The notes: a model not told the origin generated them from the letters alone. 64,000 nt of DNA from Caprimulgus europaeus (GCA_907165065.1 OU015533.1:24692578-24756577), one strand, 5' to 3'. Shown: positions 49,315 to 62,389, counted from the stretch's first letter. A program made the numbers and translations.

Positions 49315-49810
49315 TCCAGAGAACACCATTGAGCAGATCATGAGCAGAAACCAGCTGCCTGCAATGATGGCAATCTATACAGAGAATCCCTACAGCAGCT
49401 AAACAGACAACCAGCTAGGAAGCAACTTCTGGACAGCAAGCCAGCTGAATTTCTGATGCTTATCCAGCAGCGAGCCAGCCAGATGAACAATAGGCCAGTC
49501 CCAGTAACCACACCTCAAAAGCCAAGGAGATGAGGAACACGGCAGTCAGTGGAAATGGCATTTGAGCAACTAAATAGAAAGAAAGTAAGTTAGCAAGACA
49601 CTTGGAAGCTTAGGTGAGCCAGGAGCAAGTCACTCTGTGATCCATACAAGCAGCCAGAGAAAGAGCTGGCTGCCCATCAAGTGATGAACTGGGTTACTGC
49701 AGAGCTTGAGAGCTTGCCAGGTCAAGAGCCTAGAGAGGCTAGAAAAGAGGTCACATAGCTGTTGACAAGCTGGCTGATTGGTGCAAAACCTGGCAAGAAA
49801 ATAAAAGCTC
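49315..49810. repeat. CAGC/GCTG-rich degenerate repeat block, unidentified
   Basis: About 500 bp are rich in CAGC, GCCAG and AGCTGG words at irregular spacing (for example GACAGCAAGCCAGCTG, CCAGCAGCGAGCCAGCCAG, CAAGCAGCCAGAG, GAGCTGGCTGCC, CAAGCTGGCTGATT) and are clearly less AT-rich than the flanks. The block ends shortly after AATAAA (49799). It may be a decayed minisatellite, an unrecognised LTR or other interspersed repeat with a polyadenylation signal near its end, or a fossil transcript end. No frame is open throughout. I could not match it to a family I know. Confidence 0.4.
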
Positions 49811-50041
49811 ACCTCCCCGCTTATTTTCTGTTGATAGCTGTGACAGAATGAACATTCCTGTGGAACGTTTTTGTTCCATCAAACAGGCATCTTTCTATAG
49901 GAAAAAGTTCTGCAAGCTCTGTTGAAGGAACATTCTGTCTTTCTTCTAAAAATACCTATTGGTCATACAAGATGTTACCCTCCTGGATAACTAACCAGTT
50001 TGTAGGACTACTTCAGCTGCTTTCTTCCCAATAATGGAAGA

Positions 50042-50067
50042 AATGCCTCAGCCAAAATTGAGGCATT
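50042..50067. repeat. Inverted repeat, 9-bp arms, 8-nt loop
   Basis: AATGCCTCA (50042-50050) pairs exactly with TGAGGCATT (50059-50067). At this arm length it may be chance. Confidence 0.9.
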
Positions 50068-53000
50068 GACACAAAAAATGAAGTTCTGGATTTCAGCTCT
50101 ATTGACCCTAAAAACTGAGGGACTTTTAAGTAACAGATCTGTGAGAGCACATAACAAAATCATACATTACTACTGGAAAAACAGCCAAGAACAAATGGTA
50201 AAGAGCCAAGACATAGGAGTTCACTACAAACATGTAATTCACTACTTCTTGCATTTTCTCATTTCTACAATATTATCTGTAAAGAGGCGTAGATTGCATT
50301 TTGTTGCAGAGCAGTGAAGACTGTGTTAAAATAAAAAGCTGTTTTCCACCAACTCTTCAGCAAAAACAATAGGAACATTTTCTGGCCAAAGTCCAAGGTT
50401 TTCATGCTTTCCTGAACCAAACAAGTATACAATGTTAGCAAGGGTGAGAAAACTGTTGTGACTATTATTTCTCTAGAAACAGTTACAGGGAGCTCAGTTA
50501 GGTAGTAGTACGTCTAAAACCATATAGATTTCATTGAACTCAGCATCACTACATGTGATAGGTGAGAAAGGAGTCTGGTGAATAAAGACAGCATTATTAA
50601 AGATTGCTGAATAGATTGACTGTTAAAAGACACTCCTGTATTTTTAAGGTAGATATATTTTCCATGCCCTTAGCCAAAAAAATCAGTGGCACTGGGGAGG
50701 TGAAAGAAAAAAATATGCTTATCCTTGCCTTGGCAAGAAAGGGTGAGCTGTGTTCCAAGCTCATATTTTTTATTCTCATTCTGACAATCACAAACACCTA
50801 CTTAAGCTGAAATATTGGACCATAGTGCAGATTTTAAAATATTACTTTTGAAACTTGAACTCTTGACTCATATTTACATGAGAATTATGATATTCTATCC
50901 CTTAATGCTAAGGCTTGCCCATTACACTAATACTGTACTTGTGTTTTCAGCTGACCAATCTCAGCATAAGAAGTCCCACCACACAATGTCAAATCAGTGA
51001 TAAATTACTTATCTCTCAACACCACTATAAGCCATAGCAACAAGTAACAGATCTCAAGCTATCCAGTTCCTTATTTTCATGAAGCTATATCAACCTTCTA
51101 TTTCTCAATATTAATTTATTTTACAGTTCATCAATTTAGTTTGTGTTTTGTCCACTAGCCGCTGAGCCCAGGTTTTCCTCTTTTTCTTTTATTTTTTTTT
51201 TCCTCAGCTTCTTGTAGTCTTGAGCCAAAAGTTTTAAACTTTTTATCCACAGCAACCATTGTAGCCTGGATTACATCCAGCCTTTTACTAACATCTGTCA
51301 AGTTCATATTTGTGGTTGCAATGGAGTGGAATAGAAAATAAAGATGGATGGCAACGGATTAACCCTAACACTTCTTTATCACACTGTAGCCATTTTACAT
51401 GTCTCTACTGCACTGAGTCTTACTAAAGTTTCTGTATGTTATCTTCCCTGACATTCTTTATCACCTAGTAACAGAAGATAAAAATAATTCTTTTCATTTA
51501 ATGAGGCAGGTGTTAGATCAACATTATCAGTGACACAATTAAGATTCTTAAGTCTGAAACACAACCTTTCGCCTGTTGCACATAATCGTGCATGATCTGT
51601 TTCAAATACGTTGAAGTCCATAAAAGTACCTAAGAGGAAAATATTTCTTTCTGTGAAAATAATAAAATCTATATATAAAGATTTTCTTTTCAAGATTCCA
51701 AAAAGTAGTACTGATAATTTTAACTTCTACTATGAATTCCACCCCAAAATCTTGCTTTCTTTGTAAAAATTAATTTACCCCTATGAGCCAATTCTTATAG
51801 ACAGGAACTAAGGAAGATGATACTAAACAACCCACACAAGCCAAGCAGAAGCCAGAGCTGACATTTTGCTTGTTTGTCAAACTCAAAGCAAGGAAAAAAG
51901 AATGTAGTCCTTTGATGTGCTAATGAAAACTATTTATTGCAACAGCCTGTTTTTTATTTTTATTTTCATGTCTATGTCTGTAGAGTTCCAAGTGCAGCTT
52001 TTCATTAGGGACCCTCACTGGTCACTGAATCCAGTAAATGTTTGTATGCAGCCCTTTTACTTAATAAGGAAGAAATCCTTCTTTGAGTACATGGTGTAAC
52101 TAGCTGGGTTTTTTACCTGAAGGAGTCAGGACTATGGAATATTGGAAAACTTGAAAATTCACTAGCTCCTATGAATTTCCAGTAGAGTCTCTAAGCTTTA
52201 CTTTTCACAGAAGCTTTGTAAAAGGAGAGCATTTGCTTAACTTGGACAGGTATGGCATGTAAGATGGGTAAGACAATAAAGTACAGCTGAGCTGTTTACT
52301 GACACTGGAAAGAAATGAGCTTGAAATTAAGTTTTTTTATTGATTATATTCCATTCTGAGTATAAAGGTAGGAAGTAATATAACAACCCAGATCACAGAG
52401 TATAACACATGATAAAAAAGTCCCAAGATGATTATTAAAACATACTTTGGTATTTAAAATTGTTGGGTTTCTTCCAAGCTCAGTAAGATACTCTACCTAT
52501 TACTTTCACGAAGCAGTTACAGAATAGAGCTTGGCCTAATGCTCTAAGTCAATGTATGTGAAAGAGAGAAAGTTTGCAAGTGCTCAAAGTTGTTTTCTTA
52601 TAAAAGTGCCTCGGGGAAACAAAGAACTTGATTAGTCAATATGTATGCTAGATTTTCATCTAGAATCAGCTGATAGAAAGGCAAATTCCTCCTTGAATTT
52701 GTTCTTATTTTGTGATTACTGTGTTTGAAACATTGCAACGGTGTCTGAAATCTGACAACATACAGTGATAAAAAAAGACACTAAAGATTGTCTAATTATC
52801 ATTTGAAAAAATAGGATAGTAACCAAACAGTACTGAGCCAATTTAGGAAGAAGAAGAACATAAAAGAACAAAAAGAAAGCTGAATTGTTTTAATTTAATT
52901 AATTCTGATAGAAAGATAAAGCAGTCCTGTTTCTCTAGGTTAAAAGCCACTGAAGTAGTTAATAAACTCTGCTCTGATTTGGGCCACATGCTACTTCCCT

Positions 53001-53578
53001 CATTTCTTGCCAGGAAGTAAATGTCGTGGATTTAAAAGACTGTAAATGTAAATTTGTCCCTATGATACATATACCAAATGGAGAGCTGTTATTCCTACTG
53101 AGGATCAAGCTGACCTTGTTGATGTATTTTTGAAAGTACCAGATAGACAGGCACATCAGTAGAATGTGCAAGATTAGTAGGAAGCTACAAGTAGAACAAG
53201 AGATCTGAAGCCTATGTACTATGGAAAGACTGGGCCACATGAACTTTTCTTATGCTTGTTGACAGTCTGTCTTCACAGAAAACAAAGCAGAAAGTTCCCC
53301 CAACCCAGGAAGTCATAACACATAAAAGCAGTTTGTGGTCTCTGTTTACCCACAACACTTCAGATGAGTGCCTCCCCATTCCACTGACGGCCCTCTGCAG
53401 AAGTAAAAAGTGAAAAATTTCAGTGCCTGGCTATGCCCGCTAACCACCATTGCCTGTGCAACTCCTACTGCCGTCAGTGTCTAATGAAGCTGTTCTTTGA
53501 CCGAATTTTAGGAATGACAAACATGAGAAAGAAAAGTTCCTGAAGAAAACAATGCAGAAGAAATGGCAACACATTTGG

Positions 53579-53593
53579 AAAAAAAAAAAAAAA
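53579..53593. repeat. Poly-A run (15 nt)
   Basis: An uninterrupted run of 15 A. No retroposed gene body is visible upstream, so it is not treated as a poly(A) tail. Confidence 0.9.
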
Positions 53594-55392
53594 GATTGCT
53601 TGTTTTGTGAGATGGAAGCATTCTTCCCCTATTAGCATGTGAATGTACAGATAGACTGTGTGTGCACACATATGCTGGGGGAACAGTATCACAGATCCCA
53701 AATCTGTACCTTCTGACAAGTTTAAAAGATTCTATTTTAAGTTACAGAAATCAAAGCTCTTCAGCAGTCTGTTCTACCTCAGCCTTCGTGAGTTCTGTTG
53801 GAGGCTATGTTGAGGAAGAGAGCAAGGAAAATAACAATTGCTAATGCAGCAGCAGTGAGATTGGAAGAAACTCAAGTTGTGGGCCATAAAGAAACCTATG
53901 CAGTCTCTGCACTTCTCAGAAACTTTACTAAATCGATTTTACCACAAATACTAAGTGACCTATCTTTGGAAATTATTTCAGAGCAGAACTGACAGTTGTG
54001 TCCTTCACCAGTTACATAAAGGCCACTGTTGTAACATGAAATAGCTTTTTAGGGTCACAATAATGAAACCATTCCATCTATTTTTGTGCTTGTATAAATT
54101 CAGGCTTTCTACATTTTAATTTAATTTAAAAGGTCTTCAGACTATTTCATGGGCCATAGCTAAACTGGCTTTGTTTCCTGAAAGCCTAAGGTAGTACTCA
54201 CAAAAAAAAGAGAGTTTTTAGTCACATCTGGCCATCACAACGAATATATTTCAGCGTCTACCACCTCTCAACAGTGTGGTACCAGTTCTACAGTGACCTC
54301 TTGTCCTCAGAAGTATGACTCACTCTAATGAAATGATAGATTTTCATAACTATAAAGCAAGACAAGTTATTAGAGGGGACCTCTTACTGGCCTTCATATC
54401 AATGACTCAGCTAATATCTAGCAGCACCTGACTCCCTACACATTCCTTCTACAAACTGCAGAATTGTTATTCGTTCAGTTATTTGCTGTTTAGAATAAGA
54501 ATATTTCAGCTGCCTACTATAATCTATTTCATTTGCTATAATAGATGTATGTGGTAACTATCACTGGTCATGCTTTAGTTGTAAATTGATGAAATTATTC
54601 CAAACTTTGGAAAGCCAGCTCTTCATCATTCTCTGCAGAGCATTTTTCTTTTTTATAAAGTTGGGTTATTGCCAGGAAGTCTATCCTCCCTGCAGCATCT
54701 GGCCTCCAGGTCCTCTAAACCAAGAACCAGACAGGCAGAATTAAAATAGGAAGGCTGCTAATCTTGAAGTTCTCTGCATGTAAATATAACTTCTTCAGTA
54801 CATCTCTACCAGCTTCCAAATATGACAGAAAAGAGAATACAGAAAAGTTGGAAATATTTTTCTTCACTGTATTATTTTTAACCAGAACGGGTGTGGCTCG
54901 CAGTGTAAGCAGTTCCAATAGCAGCAGACAGAAGTTTAACATAGTCATGAGCCAGAGCAAGGGTACACATGGTTATAGGCTGGCATTATTCATAGTTTGC
55001 AATAATGGAGATTGCTCTGTAAATATTTTATCTTGCTAAAAATGCTTCCTGATGCTCTTAGCATCAAATCCTCAACTGAGGGAGACTGCTATCACAGTGA
55101 TGAAATTCCACCAATTGAGGTGTAATTTCCAGCTCTGTTGTCTGTAATTCCTCTGCTGTCTTTCCTATTGCTATCAGGCAGTGTCATGCCAGTAAAAAAA
55201 AAAAGCAGGCACAAGGTGAGAAATTAAAGTCAATGAATATTCAGTACAGGCCCCACTATTCTGCCAAAACACTTGGTGAAGCAAGACAACAATTATTCAT
55301 CAAAGTTATGCCCCATTTTGGCAGTGAGGACTTTTATTTTATGTAGTTATTTTAATGGAATAATTTTAACTTTAAGAGGTACTTAACTTCAC

Positions 55393-56390
55393 ACATAGAA
55401 TGACTGAAGTTGGAAAGGACCTTTGGAGATCATCTTGTCCTCAAGCTCAAGCACTTCTGTCTGCTCAAGCAGAGTCACCTACAGCAGGTTGCCCAGGACC
55501 ATGTCCAGAGAGCTTTTGAGTATCTCCAAGGAGGGAGACTCCACAACCTCCCTGGGCAACCTGTGCCAGTGCTCAGTCACCCTCACATTCAAATAAAACC
55601 TCCTGTCTCCTGGGCTCCTGATTGTGCCCATTGTTTCTTGTCCTATCACTGGATACCACTGAAAAGAGCCTAGCTCCATCTTTACACCTTCCCTTCAGAT
55701 ATTTATATTATACTGCTGAAACTCCCCCAAGACTTCTTTTATCTAGGCTAAACAGTCCCTGCTCTCTCAGCCTTTCCTCCAGTCCCATAAACATCTTAGT
55801 GGCCATTTGCTAGACTCTCTCCAGTATGTCCATGTCTCTCTTGTACTGGAGAGCCCAAGAACGGGACTAAGTACTCCAGGTGTGGCCTCTTCAGAGCTGA
55901 GCAGAGAGGAAGGATCATCTCCCTTGACCTGCTGGCAACACACCTTCTAATGCAGCCCATGATACCCTTAGCCTTCTTTGCTGCAAGGGCACCCTGCTGG
56001 CTCATGTTCAACTTGGTGTCCACCAGGATCCCCAAGTTCTTTTCTGAAAAGCTGGTCAGTCCCTGGCACATACTGGTGCTTGGGGTTATTCCTACCCAGG
56101 TGCAGGACTTTGCACCTCCCTATCTTGAACTTCATGAGGTTCCTGTTAGCCCATTTCTCCAGCCTGCTGAGGTTTTTTTGAGAAGTCTCAATACAGCCCT
56201 CCGCTCTATCAGCCACTCCTCCCTGTCTGGTGTCATCAACAAACTTGCTGAGGGTACACTCAGCCTCATAATCCAAACCATTAAAGACAACATTCAACAG
56301 TATTTGGCCCACTATTGACTTCTGGGATACATTGCTAATTATTGGCCTCCAGCTAGACTTTGTATTTCTGATCAACACCCTCTGAGCTTC
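55393..56390 (-). mobile_element. CR1 LINE copy E, 5'-truncated
   Basis: This is a CR1 on the minus strand of about 1 kb. The 3' end at the low-coordinate side keeps a single octamer-like ACATAGAATGACTGAAGTTG and the 3' UTR text GGAAAGGACCTTTGGAGATC. It then passes into the ORF2 C-terminus (stop at about 55479), the post-palm region and the reverse transcriptase palm, ending around 56390 (CTCTGAGCTTCGCC). The 3' UTR differs from copies A, C and D, marking another subfamily. Numerous frame changes show that it is inactive. Confidence 0.95.
55479..56378 (-). pseudogene. Broken CR1 ORF2 reverse transcriptase fragment (copy E)
   Basis: The first frame, 56378 down to about 56060, covers the end of the palm: SSWRPIISNVSQKSIVGQIL, then ECTLSKFVDDTRQGGVAD, where the catalytic box C keeps its paired aspartates as F-V-D-D (near 56228-56246). 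It continues to WANRNLMKFKIGRCKVLHLG. A frameshift around 56040-56070 leads to the second frame (56071-55796, NLGILVDTKLNMSQQGALAA and GCIRRCVASRSREMILPLCS). A third frame (55679-55479) carries [20 protein letters not shown] and ends EILKSSLDMVLGNLL before the stop. The N-terminal endonuclease and the finger region are missing, so the retained catalytic motif is only a fossil. Confidence 0.92.
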
Positions 56391-56609
56391 GCCTTAAGTT
56401 CCTATTTACATATGAACTAGTTCCTGTTACTAAAAACATGATCTAAATAACTTTGGAGGTAGGCAGGATCTTTCTTCTTTGCAGAACCATGAAAAACAGA
56501 GCAACAGTCATAAATCACTGAAAAATAAAATTTACTAAATCCTCTGAGTAGTGCACAAGTTTGCTTATTAGTGTTATGAGATATGATGACAAAGGTATAA
56601 AAGACAATG

Positions 56610-56629
56610 ATGCATCACCAGTGATGCAT
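56610..56629. repeat. 20-bp palindrome
   Basis: ATGCATCAC and GTGATGCAT flank CA. The arms include ATGCAT cores, but no known site arrangement is recognised. Confidence 0.9.
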
Positions 56630-57299
56630 TTTTAGTCTGATAAAGTGATTTGTCTTTCTTGCATGAATTTTAAAATTTGCTACAGATCATTTCACTAAAA
56701 TGCAAATAGCACTTTGGGAATAAATCTAATAGACACTTTTTTGCAACTATAAACACCGGTTAAAATCTATTTTCAGTTACATGCAAGTAACCTGGGGGGC
56801 TTTCAAATTTCAAAATAACACTTAAAAAGCATGTTATTAGGAGTCAGAAATTCTTAAAATGTCTTATTAAAATGAAATTCTTATTAATTATTCTTTTAAA
56901 AAATTAATATTAGTAAAATTTAATATATATATATTAAAATTAAAGATATCTCAATTTAGTTGCTTACACCCCAAAATTGTATTTCTATCTTGTCATTAGA
57001 ACAAGACTCTCATATTCATTGAGATTCTACCTCCACAAATGACATCTGGTAATCAGTTTTGCAGTGAAAGAATGACTTAGCATGCAGCTGTAATGTAACA
57101 TGTAAACTGCTTCATTCTGCAGCACAAATGAACTCAAACTGACCCAGTGGTGCTGAAACAAAAATTTACAGCTTCCAATCAGAGTGGGATTAGCGCACAC
57201 TGTGTGCTAAGCTCTGTTGCTGAGTTTACAGTTAAGACCTGAAACATTCACAGTTTTAAGATTTACCTTTGGATGGAGTTGAATTTCACATATAACTCA

Positions 57300-57430
57300 C
57301 ATGCCAATAAATATTTATGAAAGTTTAGTTAATTAGCTGCCTGGTCAAAAGAAAGCAAATGACAATAATTACGAGCAGCCAAAACACCAGAAAGTAATGT
57401 GATGATAAACAATTAAACTGTGCATCTCCT
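57300..57430. promoter_or_regulatory. Candidate conserved noncoding element
   Basis: Within about 120 bp there are AATAAATATTTATG, TAGTTAATTAGCTG, ACAATAATTACGAG and GATAAACAATTAAA, a mix of homeodomain-like, forkhead-like and SOX-like cores in sequence without repeats. This is suggestive of a developmental enhancer, but the AT-rich composition makes such cores common. Confidence 0.2.
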
Positions 57431-59684
57431 TCCCTTTCATACCAGTGGAAAACGTGCCAGAATCTCTGCATTTATTAACTTAAAATTATTACAGCAGGAA
57501 ATACAATTTGCAATAGGCTTTGCTTCAAGCAATAAATAAAAGAAACATTTCACAGCTTAGAAACATTTCACATCTACAGCAAAGATCAGGAGGCTATACA
57601 AAAAGCATTACTTAGTGAAATTTCTCTCTTCACTGCCTGTGGCAGAGGGGAAAAGAATTACTTCTATTGCATCACAACACCTAATGATTTCTTAGTGAAG
57701 CAGAAATGGCAAATTCATTTTTGAAGATGCAAGTAACATTCTCTCTCCTCAGTGTTGTGGAGTTCTGTCTAACTAGTAATGGTCATTTTGTATAGGCCTT
57801 TCCCTACTAGATTAATGTAAATATTTTTTGCAAATGTATTGTTCTGTAAATCTTATACACACAAACATATGAACACACACCTGAAAAGGATTTGAGACTG
57901 AAATAATCAAGGACTGCAGGCATTAGGAAAGAAGACTTTTACTGTCCCTTGTAGAGGCAGGTTCCTTATCTTTAAGCCAGACAGTACAGGACAATATGAT
58001 CCCAACACATACATTAATATTCTCCTCCTGACTTGAACAGAACTTATCCTTAACTTCTGACCTTCCTAAGAGTCCAAAAGCAATGTCAAAACCAAAAACA
58101 AGTCCAAAATAGTTCATGACCATGGTTGCTTTCAAGTATCTCCACACTACTGGGAACTTCATTCATAAATCTGAGTGCATTCATTCATGTTCCATTTTAA
58201 TAGACAGTTACATACGAAACTGACGGCATTAGATATTACTAGTAATACTAATAAAGCTTTTTTGGGATAAAAAACAAAAAAAACCACCAATTATCAGTGA
58301 CTTGAGTATAAAATCAAATTCAGGAATAACATGGTACTGTCACCCATTAGTTTCTATTCCACATGAAATTTTGATTCTTCTCAGTTACATAAAGAGCAGT
58401 AACATGTACTTGTGACCATGATTCTTTCTTAAAATTCCATCCTTAAAGAGAATACCACTTTGCACAATTGTTATATCTTCTCTTCACTAAGAGTAGTATT
58501 TCATTAATTTGAGTAGTATCATTTTAGTTAAATGCTTTCCCACCAAAATCTTGCCAAATGGAATTCCATTTTCCTCATTTCCCGTATCTTTAACAAAGAA
58601 AACTGCACTCATTTCTAAGGCCTCTTATTTGATACCATTAGCACAAAACTACTGAAAGTGTAAGACACTCTACTTGATTACAAACAATGCTGGATAAATT
58701 GCTGCTACACAATTACCAGCACAAGTAAGTAAATTTAGCTTATGTTTGGTTATGACATTCACTGTTTTCCTTGCTATCCCTAGTAGCCCACAGGTGTCTA
58801 CACCATATCCTCTTTAATATTTATTTTCCCATACTATGCTATTTTAAGATATATTTCCTTTCAGGTAGTTTCCCCATTCATTCAAATCTCATAAAAAGTG
58901 TTGGAAAACACACCACCCACTTAAGTACTTTAATGAAGGCAGTATTTTGAGGACAGTGAGTGGGCAGGACCAGCATTAACACACATAAAGGGGTCTTGTT
59001 ACTGATTTTGTCATAGGTTTCTTTCCATTTGAGCAAGTAATTTACTACTCTGTGTTTAAAACTGCAACATCTATAAACAGATAAAACAACAAATTATGAA
59101 GTGAGCCTTGAACCCTCATGTGTATTCAAATATTCAGCATTAGACACAACGGACTCAGGCATGTGAAAACCATACAAGGTGCTTAAAGATTATAATATGA
59201 AATATAAAATGTGCAAGTTATTAATATTCTGTTACTACTGTATTTCTATAAATTTTACTGTAGTTCAGCCACAAGTCATCAGAGTCAACGAGGAATCTCC
59301 GAGGGAAATGGTCTGTGGTCAAACTAGATAATCATAACCATTTCTTTTAGCCTTAAAACTCTATGAATCCATTTTAAAGCTATTATCAATCTGGAGAGTT
59401 ACATTAAAACCTCATGACTAATAAACACAAATACATCTGTTTAATTCTTTTTTAATACATTGTAAGTGGTTTTGTACTAAAGAAATCCAAAATTAATACT
59501 AGCTGAAATAAACAAAGCTACAAATAAAAATTTTAGATATTTTATCAAGTTTTCAAAGCAATTTCTTCCCATATGAAATTTATTCCACATAGCTAAACTC
59601 AGCACTCTTAAATTTTATGTGCATTGTCTTCTGTTCCCAAAGCTTTCTGCTTTCCTTTTTACTTACATCATGATCATTTTACAG

Positions 59685-59777
59685 AGTGGAATGAACAGGG
59701 TTCAATTACTGATTCCTATGGGAAGTGGCTTCTATTCAACTGTGAACAAGTAATAACTCCAGCGAGCCTGATTTCTG
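59685..59777 (+). other. Exon-like open segment, unrecognised
   Basis: A good 3' splice site (pyrimidine-rich stretch, then CATTTTACAG ending at 59684) and a consensus donor (TTTCTG followed by GTGAGT at 59778) enclose 93 nt, a multiple of three. One frame, starting after two bases, is open throughout and reads WNEQGSITDSYGKWLLFNCE, then QVITPASLIS. The other two frames have stops. I do not recognise the peptide. The reading phase does not join directly to the exon-like segment at 12196-12320. Chance combinations of this quality are expected now and then in 64 kb, so the call is weak. Confidence 0.2.
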
Positions 59778-61950
59778 GTGAGTCTGCCTTTTCTTTTTTA
59801 ACCATTTATTTATGCACAGCATTTGAGTAGTGGGCCTTTACCAGACCTGTACATGGGTACCTTGAATTCTTGTTCTTGCAAGTTTAATCATCACCATTTC
59901 ATGTGGAATCAAATTCATTTTAAAAGGATCTAAATAAACACCACAATTTAATTGTTCATATTATCAGACAAGCAATTCTGCTCATCTAATAAGAAGTGTG
60001 TATTTGTGGTCCTACCCTCTTCACTAGGTTAATGGTGATTCAATATATTTAGAGCTGGAAGCTACTTCTCTAAGCTTGAGCATTTGAATGAAAAATGGGC
60101 AACTCAGCTACATCTCCCTTGGCAAAACAATCCATTTAATCAGTGTTATAGTTTGTATCTAGATAGTAGGTTTTAATCGGGGTATCTATCTACTAATTCT
60201 CAACAGGAGGAAGTAGCAGGAGTAGAGAAGGGGGTGAGATTCATTGTATCATTGCTGAGTCAGTTTCTTTCCTGTAACTATCCATCATAGCAGGAGAAGC
60301 AGCAGGCAGATGCACGCTTACTTCAGAGGAGAATACTTTTCCCCTGGGTATTCTAGCATTGGATCCAGACAACATCTGTTCCACCACTCCAAAAAAGGTT
60401 CAGTATCTTCTTTTATTTTCTTCTGTATAAACATGAAAGTATTGTAGTCTATGATGTGGCTATATCCTCTAAAAGACATTATGGGCTTGGCACTGAAATG
60501 ATGGGTTTCAGTGACAAGTGGAACAAAAGTCACATGACTTACACAGGCAGTTTGGTTAAATTAATACAATGGTATCTCCTTGTCTTGTATAAATGCAGAG
60601 TAAGCTTGTGAATAAGGGCTTTTAGGACTGGTGTTTTCTTTTGAAAGTCATTCTACTGGATCCACCATCTCTGATCTACCATTGAATCAGGGTATGCTAT
60701 GCAGTGACACAGTTATCAGCAAACATACTGCTGCACACACATACATTCATGCCTCATGTTATTATCCAATTCTCTGATATTGTAACAAACATTAAAAAAA
60801 CCTAAAAGCAACAATTTTAAAGTTACTTGCTCCATCCAGACAACTTCAGATCTAAAGCTTAGTTTCGTTCAGTCATCACTCCATGGAAGTGCTTGTCTCT
60901 TCCCATTATGTCTGAAGAGACAGTGGAAGTACCACATTTTTACAAAAGTGCCTGAAGTGAAACAGTATGAATTCTGTCCAAACAGAACAAAAAGGCGAAG
61001 ATTTGGCCTTCTGGCCATTAACTAAAGAAAGGTAAATCTGTTACTTAATAAAACATTTATAGGACAATAAACTGTTAAGTGCAAGAATTCAGCTGAATTT
61101 TATGCAATATGCTTCCTAAAGCTTTGTATTCTAGGATTTTTGAAAACAAAGTTTCTTAAAATACCTTCCTGACATCACATATTTCATACAGGTTTTTTTG
61201 TTGCATGTTGCAGGGAAATTGATTTTGTAAATTCAGAATAGTATTTTGATCTGCAACATGTAAAATGTAACAAATAAGCAGGGAGGACAAAAAAGTCCAA
61301 GAGAATGAAATACAGTGGTTTTCTGTGGTTTTCCTCTTTGTTTTCATACTACCATTTTGTCCCAGAGTAGCTTTTATTCAGTGTCAGGACCATTGTTACC
61401 AGAAGTCCTCATCTGTATACAATCTCACAGCAGCAGCATATACAGTGTACGCTCGCACACTAATGACTGGATTTTCTTGAAGTGATTAGACAGCGGTGAC
61501 ATAGGGACACTTAGGGCCTTGTTCTCCAAACTTGCTCGGACTGAGCAGCTAAGGCAATGAACACTACAAGAGTAAGAGTTTGCTGGATCAGATTATAAAA
61601 TTGGCCAAGACTAAAGAAAACTGCACAGGCAATAGAGGCCAAAAATCATGGTTATTTAGAAATGGTTGAAAAATTCAAATTGAAAATTTATTTGATATCT
61701 TTTTACTTCTAAAAAAATAAGTAAGCACAGTAAGAAAATATGGAAACAGCAACTAATAATGGGTTACTTTACCTTTAGTAATAATAATACCCAATGTATA
61801 CATTCATATTTCACTTCAGCAAAACATGAATGCTTATTTGAAATCAATGGAATTGCTTAAATTGCAATTTTAAGCACACCTTTATGAATGCTGTTAAAGA
61901 AGCACAAATGTTTAGGATCATACCATCATAGAGTAAATCAATTACAATAA

Positions 61951-62042
61951 TGTTATATGTGTAGGTGTGTTTGCACGTGTACGCATGCACATGTGTGTAA
62001 ACACACTCGTATATTTATACATATATATATGTAAGCTTACAC
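61951..62042. repeat. Alternating purine-pyrimidine tract (TG/CA/TA)
   Basis: About 90 bp are mostly alternating, with GTGTAGGTGTGTTTGCACGT, then a GTACGCATGCACATGTGTGT stretch, and finally a (TA)n run at about 62016-62030. It is a degraded (TG)n/(TA)n microsatellite with local Z-DNA-forming potential around 61973-61998. Confidence 0.85.
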
Positions 62043-62389
62043 AAACTTCCAATTATAGGTCATAAAAGCACTTTGAAGACAATATTTAGAACCACAACAT
62101 GTCTATGGACTGAGTCTGATTCTCATTGTGAATATGTTGATTTTTGAGTTTCACTGGAAAATACTCAGTAGGAATGCTTGCTATTTTCAGGGCAGATCAT
62201 AAGAATAGCTAAGGCAGGTCAAAACAAAGGTAGCCACGTATCCTGTTTCCAGCAAAAGCCAATAGTAAGTGTCTACAGAAGAGTATTAAACCCAAGCAAC
62301 TACACAACAAACCTTTCCCTGGACATTCTTCCAGCTCCTAGCAAGGAGAGGTAGTGGGAGAGATTTCCTGAACTACAGGTAATATCTGT

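Larger units (their letters stand above)
47367..55392. other. Unique noncoding stretch with a degenerate repeat block
   Basis: No gene is recognised. It holds a (CAT)5 microsatellite at 48358-48372, the CAGC-rich degenerate block at about 49315-49810, a 9-bp-arm hairpin at 50042-50067 and an A15 run at 53579-53593. Open frames (60-107 codons) show no domain. Confidence 0.6.
56391..62389. other. Unique AT-rich noncoding stretch
   Basis: No gene is supported. It includes a 20-bp palindrome at 56610-56629, an AT palindrome at about 56921-56938, an enhancer-like patch at 57300-57430, the exon-like segment at 59685-59777 and the alternating purine-pyrimidine tract at 61951-62042. Confidence 0.6.
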
